64,000 bases of DNA from Paenibacillus nasutitermitis (GCF_014641075.1 NZ_BMHP01000003.1:1178001-1242000); one strand, 5' to 3'; positions 25,816 to 35,480 are shown, counted from the stretch's first letter. Translations and numbers: made by a program. Notes: generated from the letters alone by a model not told the origin.

Positions 25816-26697
25816 ATGATGCTGGCTGAAGAAATACGATCCCGGACCCTGCAGAAAATCTATCAGCTGGTCTCATGGGAACGCTACAAGGAAGCACTGG
25901 CTGAAGCCGAGGATTGGGTCCGGCATTCTCCCGACGATTCCGTAGCCCTGGGCGCGCTGGCGTTTGTTTATCAGTTTTCTGATGCGGATAAGGCGCTTTA
26001 CTGGTGCGGCGAAGCCTTAAAGCGCGATCCTGAATTAGAGCTTCCCTGGCGGATTATGCTCGCCTTTGCCTATGAACGCAAGGATTGGAAGGAATTTATA
26101 ACCCTTTGTTCAGAAATGCTGCGCATGTTTCCGGAGCAGGATTATATTTACCGGCTTAAAGCGCAGTATATGCTTATTCAAGGCAAGTTCGAAGATGCCC
26201 GTCTCTTAACGGAGCAGGCGGTAAAGTTGAATTATTCGGCAATTAATTATGCCGTACATGCCTATGCGCTTGCATTAACGGGCAAGCATGATGCCTCCCG
26301 GGCTTCGGAGGCGACTGCGCTACGGGAGGAACCCGAGAATGTTGAGGTCCTCCTGTATACGGGCTGGGCGGCGGACCGCCGCGGCGAGTATAAAGCAGCC
26401 GTGGAGCGGATGAATGCCGCTGTCCGCCTTGACCCCACCAACAAGCAATCGCGCGAGGAATATTTGAAAATGCTGCAGAAATCCTATTGGTTCTACCGGG
26501 TTCTGCTGCTGCCGCGGTTTATCAGCCGAATGCGCAGATGGCAGGTGCTGCTTATTTGGGTGGCCGCCTTTATTCTGTTCAGGCCGCTGTTGCTGCTGTT
26601 CATCCTGCTTCATGTGATGTCCTACTGGACAAGTAAATGGCTGGTACATATCAAAGTATTTGGCTTCCACCGGGCTCCTCCGAAGCGCGGGAAATAG
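25816..26697 (+). CDS. TPR protein with C-terminal membrane anchor
   Basis: 293 residues. Five or six tetratricopeptide-like helical repeats fill residues 10-220 (for example the AEAEDWVRHSPDDSVALGAL and AAVERMNAAVRLDPTNKQS blocks), followed by a basic stretch (RFISRMRR) and one or two hydrophobic helices (about 228-262) that would insert into the membrane, with a short basic tail. GGAGGTG lies 8 nt before the ATG. It is the second gene of the AAA+ pair and probably recruits or tethers the ATPase or its clients at the membrane; that role is inferred. Confidence 0.85.
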   Translation: MMLAEEIRSRTLQKIYQLVSWERYKEALAEAEDWVRHSPDDSVALGALAFVYQFSDADKALYWCGEALKRDPELELPWRIMLAFAYERKDWKEFITLCSEMLRMFPEQDYIYRLKAQYMLIQGKFEDARLLTEQAVKLNYSAINYAVHAYALALTGKHDASRASEATALREEPENVEVLLYTGWAADRRGEYKAAVERMNAAVRLDPTNKQSREEYLKMLQKSYWFYRVLLLPRFISRMRRWQVLLIWVAAFILFRPLLLLFILLHVMSYWTSKWLVHIKVFGFHRAPPKRGK

Positions 26698-26708
26698 TCT
26701 TCCGCTCG

Positions 26709-26766
26709 AATACCCCGTCGCCCGTCAGCGGTATCATCCTCTGGTGAGTAACGGGGTATTTTATTT
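26709..26766 (+). terminator. Intrinsic terminator of the AAA+/TPR operon
   Basis: AATACCCCGT pairs with ACGGGGTATT and is followed by TTATTT. Confidence 0.8.
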
Positions 26767-26848
26767 GCTCTCTTTAAATTGAACAGCCGGGACTTTCCCG
26801 CTTTTGCTGCCAGCTCCCGGGCAAGGGGCTGATCAATTCTGCTTCGTT

Positions 26849-27949
26849 TCAGTTATTCGTTTCCACTTTTTCCGTTATTCGTTTCTTTGCGCTGTAACGA
26901 AAAAGCAGCCGAATCAGCGGAGGCACCGCGAAAAAGATAAAAAAGGTACGGAACAATTGATACCCGGCTACCATCGAAAGGTCGGCGTTGATCTCATGGG
27001 CGATAATGCCCATCTGATCCATTCCGCCCGGAGCCAGGCTCAATAATCCTGTCGAGATGGAGACCGGCTGAAGCCAGGTCAGCAGATAGCTGAGCAGGCA
27101 AGTTCCGGCCAGCAGCAGGCCCCCGCCTCCGATAGCCAGAGACAGTGTACGCATCATCCGCGGCAATTGAGATGGCCTCAGCAGCAGACCGACATACGTT
27201 CCAATCAGCAGCTGTGCGGCATTGATCAGCAGCGATGGAAGCGCCGGCCCATGCAGGCCGGTCAACTGAATGAGCGCCGTTCCTATAGCTGGCCCCAGGA
27301 GAACAGCCGTCGGAAATTTGATTTTATTTCCTGCAACCGCGCAGATCACGCTTACGGCTGCAAATAGAAGCACATCCGGAAACACCCCGCTCCAGCTTGC
27401 CGATTCGGCAGATAGCGGCCCCGAATCAGCGGTATGGGTCTGACCGATGACGGAGCTGAAGATGATGACAGGAATACACAGGACGATCATCATTAACCGG
27501 ATGACCTGCGTGACGGTAACAATGGTGATATTGACCCCTTTGGTCTCCTCCGCCAAAGCGATGACCTGCGTCAGTCCGCCTGGAATACAAGCAAGCAGCG
27601 CTGTTTGGTAATCAATGCCGGACAGCTTGCATACGAGGTAAGCAATGCCTGCGCACAGCGCCAGCAGGAGCACCGTCATCAGCAGCATAGTCGGCAGCTG
27701 CCGCGACATTTCGCGCAGGGCGGCAGCCGTCAAGGACAAGCCGATGGTATAGCCGACAATGACCATTCCCGTATTCCGGAACAGACCTGGCCACTCATAG
27801 CGGTCCTTCAGCAGATTGGAACCAATCAGGACGGCAATCATCGGGCCAAGCAGCCAGGGTATCGGCGTATGCAGCAGCTCGAATAGCATCCCGCCGGCAA
27901 TAGCCGTGACCAATGCGATTGTAATCTTTGAGCTGTTCCCTTTATTCAT
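26849..27949 (-). CDS. AbrB-family membrane protein (COG3180-type)
   Basis: 366 residues with about ten transmembrane helices in two similar halves; both carry a proline-rich re-entrant-like loop (PIPWLLGPMIAVLIG in the first, and a matching TAVLLGPAIGTALI in the second). This family is often called 'AbrB regulator' or 'ammonia monooxygenase', but these labels are misleading; it is unrelated to the AbrB DNA-binding protein. It is probably a transporter of unknown substrate. The ATG has an AGAGG site upstream and the gene stands alone. Confidence 0.87.
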   Translation of the reverse strand: MNKGNSSKITIALVTAIAGGMLFELLHTPIPWLLGPMIAVLIGSNLLKDRYEWPGLFRNTGMVIVGYTIGLSLTAAALREMSRQLPTMLLMTVLLLALCAGIAYLVCKLSGIDYQTALLACIPGGLTQVIALAEETKGVNITIVTVTQVIRLMMIVLCIPVIIFSSVIGQTHTADSGPLSAESASWSGVFPDVLLFAAVSVICAVAGNKIKFPTAVLLGPAIGTALIQLTGLHGPALPSLLINAAQLLIGTYVGLLLRPSQLPRMMRTLSLAIGGGGLLLAGTCLLSYLLTWLQPVSISTGLLSLAPGGMDQMGIIAHEINADLSMVAGYQLFRTFFIFFAVPPLIRLLFRYSAKKRITEKVETNN

Positions 27950-28103
27950 GTATGTACCTCTTCTGTTGGGATATTCGCTCCGTGTAATCTACGGAATGAG
28001 TTCATGTATCCATGCGGGATACATCATCAATAAGTATACGATAAATCTCCGCGATATTGGTCGGCATATCAAAGAAGACAGCGAAGACCGCTGCCCTTTC
28101 GAC

Positions 28104-28595
28104 TTATTGTTTAACTTCCCAATTATCTAATCTTGCTAATTCAAGGGTAGGGTTGCTTTTGTTTTTTAGCCAAGTCAGGGCTTGCATGACTAAAGGAGAA
28201 CTATTTTCAGGAGATAAAATGTTAATATCTACCCACTCGGATCCAATGGAATCATTGTTTTGCATATCCGTACAATATATCAGTTCTCCACTTAAATATT
28301 CAATTTCGTAGTATATTGCAATGTGGTGAATATGCGTTGTGCCACGTTTTTCTAACTTATAGGGAATAACATAATCGAGCACACCGAGATTTCCGATAAT
28401 GTTAAAACTTATTCCTGTCTCTTCTTTAAGTTCCCTTCGAAGTGCATTTACCAATGACTCATTGGGTTCAACTGTCCCACCTGGCAGATCATACCGATTC
28501 ATATAAGGACCGCCGTTTTTATTAATTAACAAGATTTTTCCTTCATGAATACAAATTCCATATACACCCAAATGTCTATGCCAAATCTCTTCCAT
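28104..28595 (-). CDS. NUDIX hydrolase
   Basis: 163 residues with a complete Nudix box (GGTVEPNESLVNALRRELKE followed by ETGI) holding the REXXEE metal ligands. It cleaves a nucleoside diphosphate linked to another group; the specific substrate is not evident. ATG 28595 has GGGAGGG 6 nt upstream. The gene and flanking bases are clearly more AT-rich than neighbours, which suggests recent acquisition. Confidence 0.9.
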   Translation of the reverse strand: MEEIWHRHLGVYGICIHEGKILLINKNGGPYMNRYDLPGGTVEPNESLVNALRRELKEETGISFNIIGNLGVLDYVIPYKLEKRGTTHIHHIAIYYEIEYLSGELIYCTDMQNNDSIGSEWVDINILSPENSSPLVMQALTWLKNKSNPTLELARLDNWEVKQ

Positions 28596-28704
28596 ATTAT
28601 CCCTCCCAATTGATAACTGTACTGTATTCAAATGCAATGTCAATCCATTTCCATTAACACGAAGGAGATTGATTTCTTTGATTGAATATTGCTTTGTGAA
28701 TCAG

Positions 28705-28748
28705 GAAAAAGGACCTCTTCCCACTTAACAGTGAGTCGTGTGGTCCTT
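28705..28748 (-). terminator. Terminator of the cyd operon
   Basis: AAGGACC (28709-28715) pairs with GGTCCTT (28742-28748); the minus-strand transcript ends in TTTTTCC. It follows the CydDC stop by about 100 bp. Confidence 0.7.
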
Positions 28749-28846
28749 ATCGCTTAATAATTGGTTGTTCCCATTTGTACGAATACTTCTGGGACAGCCC
28801 ATAATTGAATTACTAAAATGCCCTTGCTCCCCAGGAGGCTAACTGT

Positions 28847-31800
28847 TCAGGCGCCTTCCCGATGGTGAGCTAGAGCCTCCCGCCAATCCTGCTCCCTCTC
28901 AAGCTGCCACAGCCGCGCGTAGTAGCCTCTTCGGCGAAGGAGCTCCAGATGTGTTCCGCGCTCGCGCACCATACCGCCCTGCATCACAATGATTTCATCC
29001 ATGCCCGCAAGACCTGCCAGCTTATGGGTAATCCACAGCACCGCTTTGTCCTTCAGCTGTGTCTCCATGCTCATTCGGAAGGCTTGCTCGGTAAGCGGGT
29101 CAAGACCTGTCGCCGGTTCGTCAAACAGGATGGCCGGGGCATCCACCAGCAAGGCCCGGGCCAAAGCCAGGCGCTGCCGCTCTCCTCCGGACAGCTTGCT
29201 TCCCCACTCGCCTACCTCCGTGTTGTAGCCTTCGGGGAGATTCATCAACGTATCATCGATCAGCGCAAGCCGTGCCGCCGTGCGGAGCTCTTCATCGGTT
29301 GCGTCTGGACAGCCTAGCCGGATGTTAGCCGCAGCCGATGCGTTGAATAATTGCGTCGTTTGGGATACGACTGCAAACTCAGATCGCGCCGCCTCATCGG
29401 TCAGCTGGCGCAGCTCCCGGCCTCTGATGGTAACGGATCCCGCCGTATACGGCCGCAGCTTCAGCAGCACCTGAATCAGGCTGCTTTTCCCTGCCCCGCT
29501 TTCGCCGACAATGGCGATTCTCTTTCCTGGCGCAAGCGTTATGGACAGATCACGGATCGCATAGGGCTCATCCGGTCCGTACCGGAAGGACAAGTCCTGA
29601 ATCTCGGCCCGCCATGGACCGGTCTCTGGCAGAGGCCTCCCAACCGCACCGCAGCCCCCATCGTCAACCGGTTCAGCCCTATTTGCGGCAGTGGTCCCAG
29701 TGCCCGGTTCAGCCTTCACCGCTCCTGGCCCCACGCCATCCATTTCCGCTGCCGGCTTCTCATCGGCAAGCCGGAATAATCGCTCAGCCGATGCCATCGT
29801 CTGATTCATCTGCTGAAATGCTGCCGGAAGCGGCATTATCGCTTCGAAGCAGGCCAGCGTAATCATCGCCAGAGCCGGTATCGCAACGGCTTCGATCCGG
29901 CCGCTGGCCGCAAGATAAACGGAAGCGAGCAGCACCAGCCACATCGTCAGATGGGCAGAAGCCAGGATGCCGCCGTTAATGCCGGCATCCAGCCGGATAT
30001 GCCGCTTCTGGAAGCTGTTCGAGGTGTCTTGAATGCTTTGAATCCGGGCCAGCCGATCCGCCAGCCGGTTGAATACGGTCAGCTCTCTGACTCCTGCAAT
30101 CAGATCCACTGTTTCCTCGTAAATACCCGCCCGGGCGGCGATGATGCCTTCTCCATGCTTTCTGCCGAGATAAAGGCCCAGCCAGGGCAGACCGATCCCC
30201 GAGACAGCCATCATCACGGCAAGTATGACAGCCAGCTCCGCATGATGGACACCCAGCAGCACCAGACCGAGCGCGCCGGTGAGTAGGGCCACCATAGGGG
30301 GTGCAAGCACGCGAAGATACAGATTCTGCAGCTGTTCCACATCATTCATAATGGCATGAAGCACATCTCCGCTCCGTCTGCTCTCCAGAATCGCCGTTCC
30401 ATTGCGCTCCAGCCGCTCATACAGCCAGACCCGTACCCGCTGCAAAATCCGGAACGTAACATCATGTGCCACCAATCGCTCCAAATAACGCATCACGCCG
30501 CGGGCAATACCGAAGAACCGGACACCTACGATAGGAATCCACAGCAGCAGCACCGTATCCGGCCTCAGCGCCGCCCGCGCAATTAAATACCCCGACGTTC
30601 CCATCAGCCCCACATTAGCGGCAACCGTCAGGAAGCCCAGCAGAACCGCCAGCGCGGCTCTCCCCTTGTAGGGACGGACAAACTCCAGTACCCTGCGGAA
30701 AATAGATCCCCGCGAGCCACCGTCCGCCTGAGTAGCATCCGCCCGTCCGCTTGCCATCTGGCCTGCATCCATTGGATTGTTACCCGCTTGACCTGCTTCG
30801 TTCAGATTGTCAACCGCCTGGCTCTCATCTATCCATTTGGTCCCCATTTGCACTGCATTTGCCCGGCCGTCTGCCATGCCCGAAGCTTGCTCCCTGGCCA
30901 CGGCAGTCTGCTGTTGTCCCACTTCTCTGTCAACATCGGCAGCTCCCGACGACAGAGTTCCTCCGAACTCGCCGGCTGCCACTTCGTTCACTCTGGTCAT
31001 GCGCGCATATAGACCGTCCGCTTGCATCAGCTCCACATGGCTGCCCGTCTCGATCACACGCCCGCCGTCAATGACAATAATCCGGTCGGCATGGCGCACC
31101 GTTTCCAGCCGGTGCGCCACCGTGATGGACATCCGGCCGCGCAGCAGAGCATCAAGCCCCTCCATAAGCGCTGCTTCATGAATCAGATCAAGCCCGGATG
31201 TCGGCTCATCCAGCAGCAGCAGCGGCGTTTCCTTCAGCAGCGAACGCGCGATCGCAAGCCGCTGGATCTGACCGCCCGACAGCCGTACCGACTCCCCGAT
31301 CGGTGTATCCACGCCCTGCGGCAATCCATCCAGAAAGTCCACTCCCGCTGTTTGCAAGGCGGCAGCCAGCTTCGCTTCCCCCGCTGCTTCAACGCCCATG
31401 GTCACATTCTCCCGCAGCGTCCCGTGATAGAGCCGCGGATTCTGGGTCACGGCCGAGAACTGCCGTCTCCACCAGTTCATGGATAAGTCGGCCATATCGA
31501 CGCCATCCAGGAGAATACGCCCGGAAGTCGGCTTGACGAAGCCCTGCAGCAGGTCAAGCAGGGAGCTTTTGCCTGCTCCCGTCGGCCCGATGAGTGCAGC
31601 GCGCTCTCCCGGTTCAAGGACCAGATTAATATCGGACAAGGCAAGCTCCGTATGCCCCGGGTAGCGCAAGCTGACCCCCTGGAATTCAATCCGGCACCCG
31701 TGCGGGCTGACATCAGGCGGGTTAACCGCATCCTCCCGCTCCATCCACCCCGGAGGCTCGGTTTCCAATATGTCCATAATACGGGCGGCAGCCGCCATGC

Positions 31801-32701
31801 CATTGGTGCTGGCGTGAAACTGCGTACCGAGCGCCCGCACCGGCAGATAGAATTCAGGTGTGAGCAGCAGCACCAGAAAAGCGTGCTGGAATCCGATTTC
31901 CCCTTCGATCAGCCGCAGTCCCAGAAACACGGCAACGATGGCGGTGCTCAAGGTAGCGAACAGCTCCATCACAAAAGCGGACAGAAAGGCCAGCCGCAAG
32001 GTGCCCATCGTCGTCTTGCGGTAATCCTCGCTGATCCGGGCAATAATGGCAATTTGAGCCCGGCTGCGGTTGAACATTTTCAGCGTGGACAAGCCACGCA
32101 GCACATCGAGAAAATGCCCGCCAAGCCGCCCCAGCGTCTTGAACTGCCGCTCCGCTTTCGACTTGGCCGCCATGCCCACAAGAATCATGAATATGATCAA
32201 GAGCGGGAACGTAACCGCGAGAATGACCGCCGACAAGCCGTCCAGATCCATGACCACGCAGAAGACGGCAGCCGGGATCAGCATGGACAAGGCCATCTGG
32301 GGCAAATAACGGGCCAGATAAGCTTCAAGCTGCTCCACCCCTTCGTACAGGGTCCCGACCAGTTCTCCGCTCCGCTCGCTTTTGGCGTAATTCGGTCCGA
32401 GCTCCCCGAGCTTATGGAGCAGCCGCAGGCGAAGCTCGCTTTTGATCCGCAGCGCCGCTTTCCCTGACGCATAATCGCTCACGGTCTGGACCGCCACACG
32501 CAGCACAATGACGCCAAGCAGCAGACCGAACAATGGAAGCAGGGACGAGAGGCCAAGCCCTCCCAGAAAAGCGCCGTTCACAATACGGGCCAGACCCGCC
32601 GCCTCCAGAATAATGCACATCCCCCCTGCCAAACCAAGCCCAACACATAGAACAACCAGCTTACGCGTCCCCGGCACGTGAACAAGCAGCTTTTTCATCA
32701 T
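28847..32701 (-). CDS. cydDC: Fused CydD-CydC heterodimeric ABC exporter
   Basis: 1284 residues made of two complete ABC exporter halves. The first half (about 1-570) has six transmembrane helices, Walker A GPTGAGKSS, signature LSGGQIQRLAIARSLL and LLLLDEPTSG; the second half (about 650-1284) has six helices, Walker A GESGAGKSS, signature LSGGERQRLALARALL and ILFDEPATG. They are joined by a low-complexity linker of about 75 residues. It exports cysteine/glutathione or haem-related thiols and is required to assemble cytochrome bd. The gene overlaps the stop region of cydB, so the genes form one operon. CydD and CydC are usually separate; here they are one chain. Confidence 0.95.
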   Translation of the reverse strand: MMKKLLVHVPGTRKLVVLCVGLGLAGGMCIILEAAGLARIVNGAFLGGLGLSSLLPLFGLLLGVIVLRVAVQTVSDYASGKAALRIKSELRLRLLHKLGELGPNYAKSERSGELVGTLYEGVEQLEAYLARYLPQMALSMLIPAAVFCVVMDLDGLSAVILAVTFPLLIIFMILVGMAAKSKAERQFKTLGRLGGHFLDVLRGLSTLKMFNRSRAQIAIIARISEDYRKTTMGTLRLAFLSAFVMELFATLSTAIVAVFLGLRLIEGEIGFQHAFLVLLLTPEFYLPVRALGTQFHASTNGMAAAARIMDILETEPPGWMEREDAVNPPDVSPHGCRIEFQGVSLRYPGHTELALSDINLVLEPGERAALIGPTGAGKSSLLDLLQGFVKPTSGRILLDGVDMADLSMNWWRRQFSAVTQNPRLYHGTLRENVTMGVEAAGEAKLAAALQTAGVDFLDGLPQGVDTPIGESVRLSGGQIQRLAIARSLLKETPLLLLDEPTSGLDLIHEAALMEGLDALLRGRMSITVAHRLETVRHADRIIVIDGGRVIETGSHVELMQADGLYARMTRVNEVAAGEFGGTLSSGAADVDREVGQQQTAVAREQASGMADGRANAVQMGTKWIDESQAVDNLNEAGQAGNNPMDAGQMASGRADATQADGGSRGSIFRRVLEFVRPYKGRAALAVLLGFLTVAANVGLMGTSGYLIARAALRPDTVLLLWIPIVGVRFFGIARGVMRYLERLVAHDVTFRILQRVRVWLYERLERNGTAILESRRSGDVLHAIMNDVEQLQNLYLRVLAPPMVALLTGALGLVLLGVHHAELAVILAVMMAVSGIGLPWLGLYLGRKHGEGIIAARAGIYEETVDLIAGVRELTVFNRLADRLARIQSIQDTSNSFQKRHIRLDAGINGGILASAHLTMWLVLLASVYLAASGRIEAVAIPALAMITLACFEAIMPLPAAFQQMNQTMASAERLFRLADEKPAAEMDGVGPGAVKAEPGTGTTAANRAEPVDDGGCGAVGRPLPETGPWRAEIQDLSFRYGPDEPYAIRDLSITLAPGKRIAIVGESGAGKSSLIQVLLKLRPYTAGSVTIRGRELRQLTDEAARSEFAVVSQTTQLFNASAAANIRLGCPDATDEELRTAARLALIDDTLMNLPEGYNTEVGEWGSKLSGGERQRLALARALLVDAPAILFDEPATGLDPLTEQAFRMSMETQLKDKAVLWITHKLAGLAGMDEIIVMQGGMVRERGTHLELLRRRGYYARLWQLEREQDWREALAHHREGA

Positions 32702-32702
32702 A

Positions 32703-33713
32703 TCAGTAGTCCAGATGATCCTTCAGGCTGACCCGTTTGCGGAAGACCCAGTACGTCCAGGCCTGATAGGCAACTACGATGGGAACGGCAGTAAGCGCAA
32801 TGATGGTCATCACTTTAAGGGTGTAGGCATTGGAGGCTGTATTGTAAATCGTCAGCGTCCATTCCGGGTTAAGCGACGAAATCATCACCCTCGGGAACAG
32901 GGACATGAATACCGTAATCGTCGACAGAGTGATCGTCAGGCCGCTCATGATGAACCCCCAGCCGTCACGTCCCGCCCGCAGGAAGAACAATACGGAGAGC
33001 AGCGCCATGCCCGCCATCAGCGGCACCGTGCCCGGAATAATGCCATTGCGTGTAAACATATCCGTCTCGAAATAGCTCAATACGACGAATAATAGCAGCA
33101 GCGCACTGGCCCAGGCGCCCAGTCTTCTCGCCGTGGTGCGGGCCCGCTCCCGCAGCTCCCCTTCCGTCTTCAAGGAAAGGTAAAGGGCTCCGTGCAGCAG
33201 GAACAGAAGCACGATGCTCACGCCCGCCGTAACGGAATAAATCGAGATCAAATCCCAGAATGAGCCGACATAATTCGTATCCGCATCGATGGGGACCCCT
33301 CTCATCAGATTGGCCAGCGCTACACCCCAGAGCAGCGGGGGAAGCAGGCTTCCGAAAAGGATCACCATATCCCACAGCTGGCGCCACCTGGGATTGTCAA
33401 GCTTGCTGCGAAATTCGAAGGAAACGCCTCTTCCGATCAGCGCCACCAGCATGAGGAACAGCGCCATGTAGAAGCCGCTGAACAAGGAAGCATACCAGCC
33501 CGGGAATGCGGCGAACATCGCGCCTCCTGCAGTAATCAGCCACACCTCGTTGCCATCCCAAACAGGGCCAATCGTATTAATGATCACGCGCCGCTCCCGG
33601 TCGGTTTTGCCCAGGAAAGGCATCAGCATGCCCACACCGAAATCAAATCCTTCCAGAAAGAAAAATCCGACGAACAGTACCGTAATCAGAACAAACCATA
33701 TGGTTTCCAGCAT
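32703..33713 (-). CDS. cydB: Cytochrome bd ubiquinol oxidase subunit II
   Basis: 336 residues with about eight transmembrane helices. The family blocks are visible: FFFLEGFDFGVGMLMPFLG at the N-terminus, GPVWDGNEVWLITAGGAMFA and a NPRWRQLWD loop. It is the membrane partner of CydA and keeps the oxidase in the b-type dimer. It follows cydA by 37 bp and has a GAGAGGTGGG ribosome binding site. Confidence 0.96.
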   Translation of the reverse strand: MLETIWFVLITVLFVGFFFLEGFDFGVGMLMPFLGKTDRERRVIINTIGPVWDGNEVWLITAGGAMFAAFPGWYASLFSGFYMALFLMLVALIGRGVSFEFRSKLDNPRWRQLWDMVILFGSLLPPLLWGVALANLMRGVPIDADTNYVGSFWDLISIYSVTAGVSIVLLFLLHGALYLSLKTEGELRERARTTARRLGAWASALLLLFVVLSYFETDMFTRNGIIPGTVPLMAGMALLSVLFFLRAGRDGWGFIMSGLTITLSTITVFMSLFPRVMISSLNPEWTLTIYNTASNAYTLKVMTIIALTAVPIVVAYQAWTYWVFRKRVSLKDHLDY

Positions 33714-33749
33714 GATATATTCCCACCTCTCTTAATAGGTTTCCATCCG

Positions 33750-35141
33750 TTACAGCGGCGAAACGGTGCCTTGTGTCAAATCACCGTTATGCGTTCCATC
33801 CGCTTCCTCTTCGGCTCCTTTGCGTACAAAACGGACCACGAGGAAAACAAAAGCCGCCGCCAACAGTCCATAGATGAGGGTAAAGCCGATTAGCGAGGTA
33901 GCGACCATTCCGCTGGAAACGAGCGGAGACACACCCTCCTCCGTCTTCTGCAGGCCGAACACGATCCACGGCTGCCTGCCCGTCTCTGTCATAATCCAGC
34001 CCGCCGAGTTGGCGATAAAAGGCAGTGCCAGTGCGGGCGTCATCCATTTCAGATAACGCAGAGACTTTTCCAGACGACCGCGGATGACCGCATAGGTACC
34101 GTACATGCTGAGCAGGATCATCAGAACGCCGGCCAGAATCATAATTCGAAAGCTCCAGAAGGTCGTACGGACAGGTGGGATATAATCTCCTTCCCCGTAT
34201 TTGTCCACATATTCCGCCTGCAGCTGATTCATCCCCGGCACGCTGCCGTGCAGCTTGTTATAAGAGAGAATGCTCAGCGCAAACGGAATTTCCAGTTGAA
34301 ATTTATTTTGCTGCGTCTTGGGATCAATCCAGGCAAAAACAGTCCAGGGCGCGCTGTCCCCTGTCGTCTCCCACAGCCCTTCAGAGGCGGCCATCTTCAT
34401 CGGCTGCGACTCCATCAAATGCTGCGCCTGACCGTGACCTGCGACAGCAGTCAGGAAGCTGGCGATCAGCGCGACGACAATACCGATCGAGAACGCTGGC
34501 TTGAACAACTCCGTCTGCTGCTTGCGCACCAGCTTATATGCGCTGATTCCGGTAACGAACAGCGAGCCTGTCGCCAGCGCCCCATAGATGACATGCGGGA
34601 ATTCCACCCACAGCTGGGGATTGCCAAGCAGGGCGAAGAAACTGGTCATCTCTGCCCGGCCATTTTGAATCACATAGCCCACCGGTTCCTGCATGAACGA
34701 GTTGGCGCTCAGAATCCAAAAGGCCGACAGCGTTGCTCCGACAGCCACTAGCCAGATCGAAGCAAGATGCACCTTCTTGGACAACCGGTCCCAGCCGAAA
34801 ATCCACAGCCCCAGAAACGTCGATTCCAGGAAGAAGGAAACCAGCGCTTCAACCGCGAGCGGCCCGCCGAAGATAGCGCCCACAAAACGCGAATAATCCG
34901 CCCAGTTCATACCGAACTGGAATTCTTGCATTATCCCCGTCACCACGCCTACGGCAAAATTCAGCAAAAACAGCTTGCCCCAGAACTTGGCCATCGTCTT
35001 GTATTTATCATCCTTCTTGACCACATACAACGTCTGCATAAATGCAATCATATAGGAAAGACCGATTGACAACGGTACGAATAAAAAGTGATACACCGTC
35101 GTTATTCCAAACTGCCACCTGCTCCATTCCACTACATCCAT
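33750..35141 (-). CDS. cydA: Cytochrome bd ubiquinol oxidase subunit I
   Basis: About 463 residues, the short Firmicutes form lacking the long Q-loop insert of E. coli. It carries the haem-binding His in VYHFLFVPLSIG, EFQFGMNWADYSRFVG, and the C-terminal W-I-M-T-E-T-G-R-Q-P-W motif. It oxidises menaquinol and reduces oxygen at low tension. The ATG at 35141 has AAGGGGGG 9 nt upstream; an earlier in-frame ATG lies inside that site. A TGTGA-N6-TCACA box 57 bp upstream suggests oxygen or redox control. Confidence 0.96.
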   Translation of the reverse strand: MDVVEWSRWQFGITTVYHFLFVPLSIGLSYMIAFMQTLYVVKKDDKYKTMAKFWGKLFLLNFAVGVVTGIMQEFQFGMNWADYSRFVGAIFGGPLAVEALVSFFLESTFLGLWIFGWDRLSKKVHLASIWLVAVGATLSAFWILSANSFMQEPVGYVIQNGRAEMTSFFALLGNPQLWVEFPHVIYGALATGSLFVTGISAYKLVRKQQTELFKPAFSIGIVVALIASFLTAVAGHGQAQHLMESQPMKMAASEGLWETTGDSAPWTVFAWIDPKTQQNKFQLEIPFALSILSYNKLHGSVPGMNQLQAEYVDKYGEGDYIPPVRTTFWSFRIMILAGVLMILLSMYGTYAVIRGRLEKSLRYLKWMTPALALPFIANSAGWIMTETGRQPWIVFGLQKTEEGVSPLVSSGMVATSLIGFTLIYGLLAAAFVFLVVRFVRKGAEEEADGTHNGDLTQGTVSPL

Positions 35142-35197
35142 CGTAAAGCCCCCCTTCATCTGAGGTCTTCATTATAAAAATAATCCCCTGGCAAGCA

Positions 35198-35213
35198 TGT
35201 GATGAAAATCACA
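35198..35213. promoter_or_regulatory. Fnr/CRP-type (or Rex-like) box upstream of cydA
   Basis: TGTGATGAAAATCACA is an exact TGTGA-N6-TCACA match to the Fnr/CRP consensus and differs from the Rex consensus (TTGTGAA-N4-TTCACAA) at a few bases. It lies 57-72 bp upstream of the cydA start. Confidence 0.65.
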
Positions 35214-35287
35214 ATCGAGATGGCAATTCAGAGAACGGGTATTTTTCTTGATCGATTCAATAATGGAAGATGGCATATTTATAGCGT

Positions 35288-35437
35288 GTGGAGCAAAAGA
35301 ACGACCCGCTTTTCAGAAAGAGTGAGGTGTTGGGAAAATGGGGCATGACGGTAAGCGATGTGTATGCTGCAGGTGAAAAGAATGCAATTGAAAATGTATT
35401 GAAACGGAGGGCATCTATTAGAGAAGAACTTTCTTAG
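35288..35437 (+). CDS. Possible small ORF or gene fragment, unrecognised
   Basis: An open frame of about 49 codons from a GTG, ending at TAG 35437, encodes a hydrophilic helical-looking segment (DVYAAGEKNAIENVLKRRAS). There is no ribosome binding site and no recognisable domain; base composition is AT-richer than neighbours. It could be a remnant. The remaining parts of the 508-bp gap 35142-35650 hold the cydA promoter region and a terminator. Confidence 0.25.
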   Translation: MEQKNDPLFRKSEVLGKWGMTVSDVYAAGEKNAIENVLKRRASIREELS

Positions 35438-35480
35438 AAAAATTTTTAAAACAGAATCAACATTAGGGTAGAACATAGCC

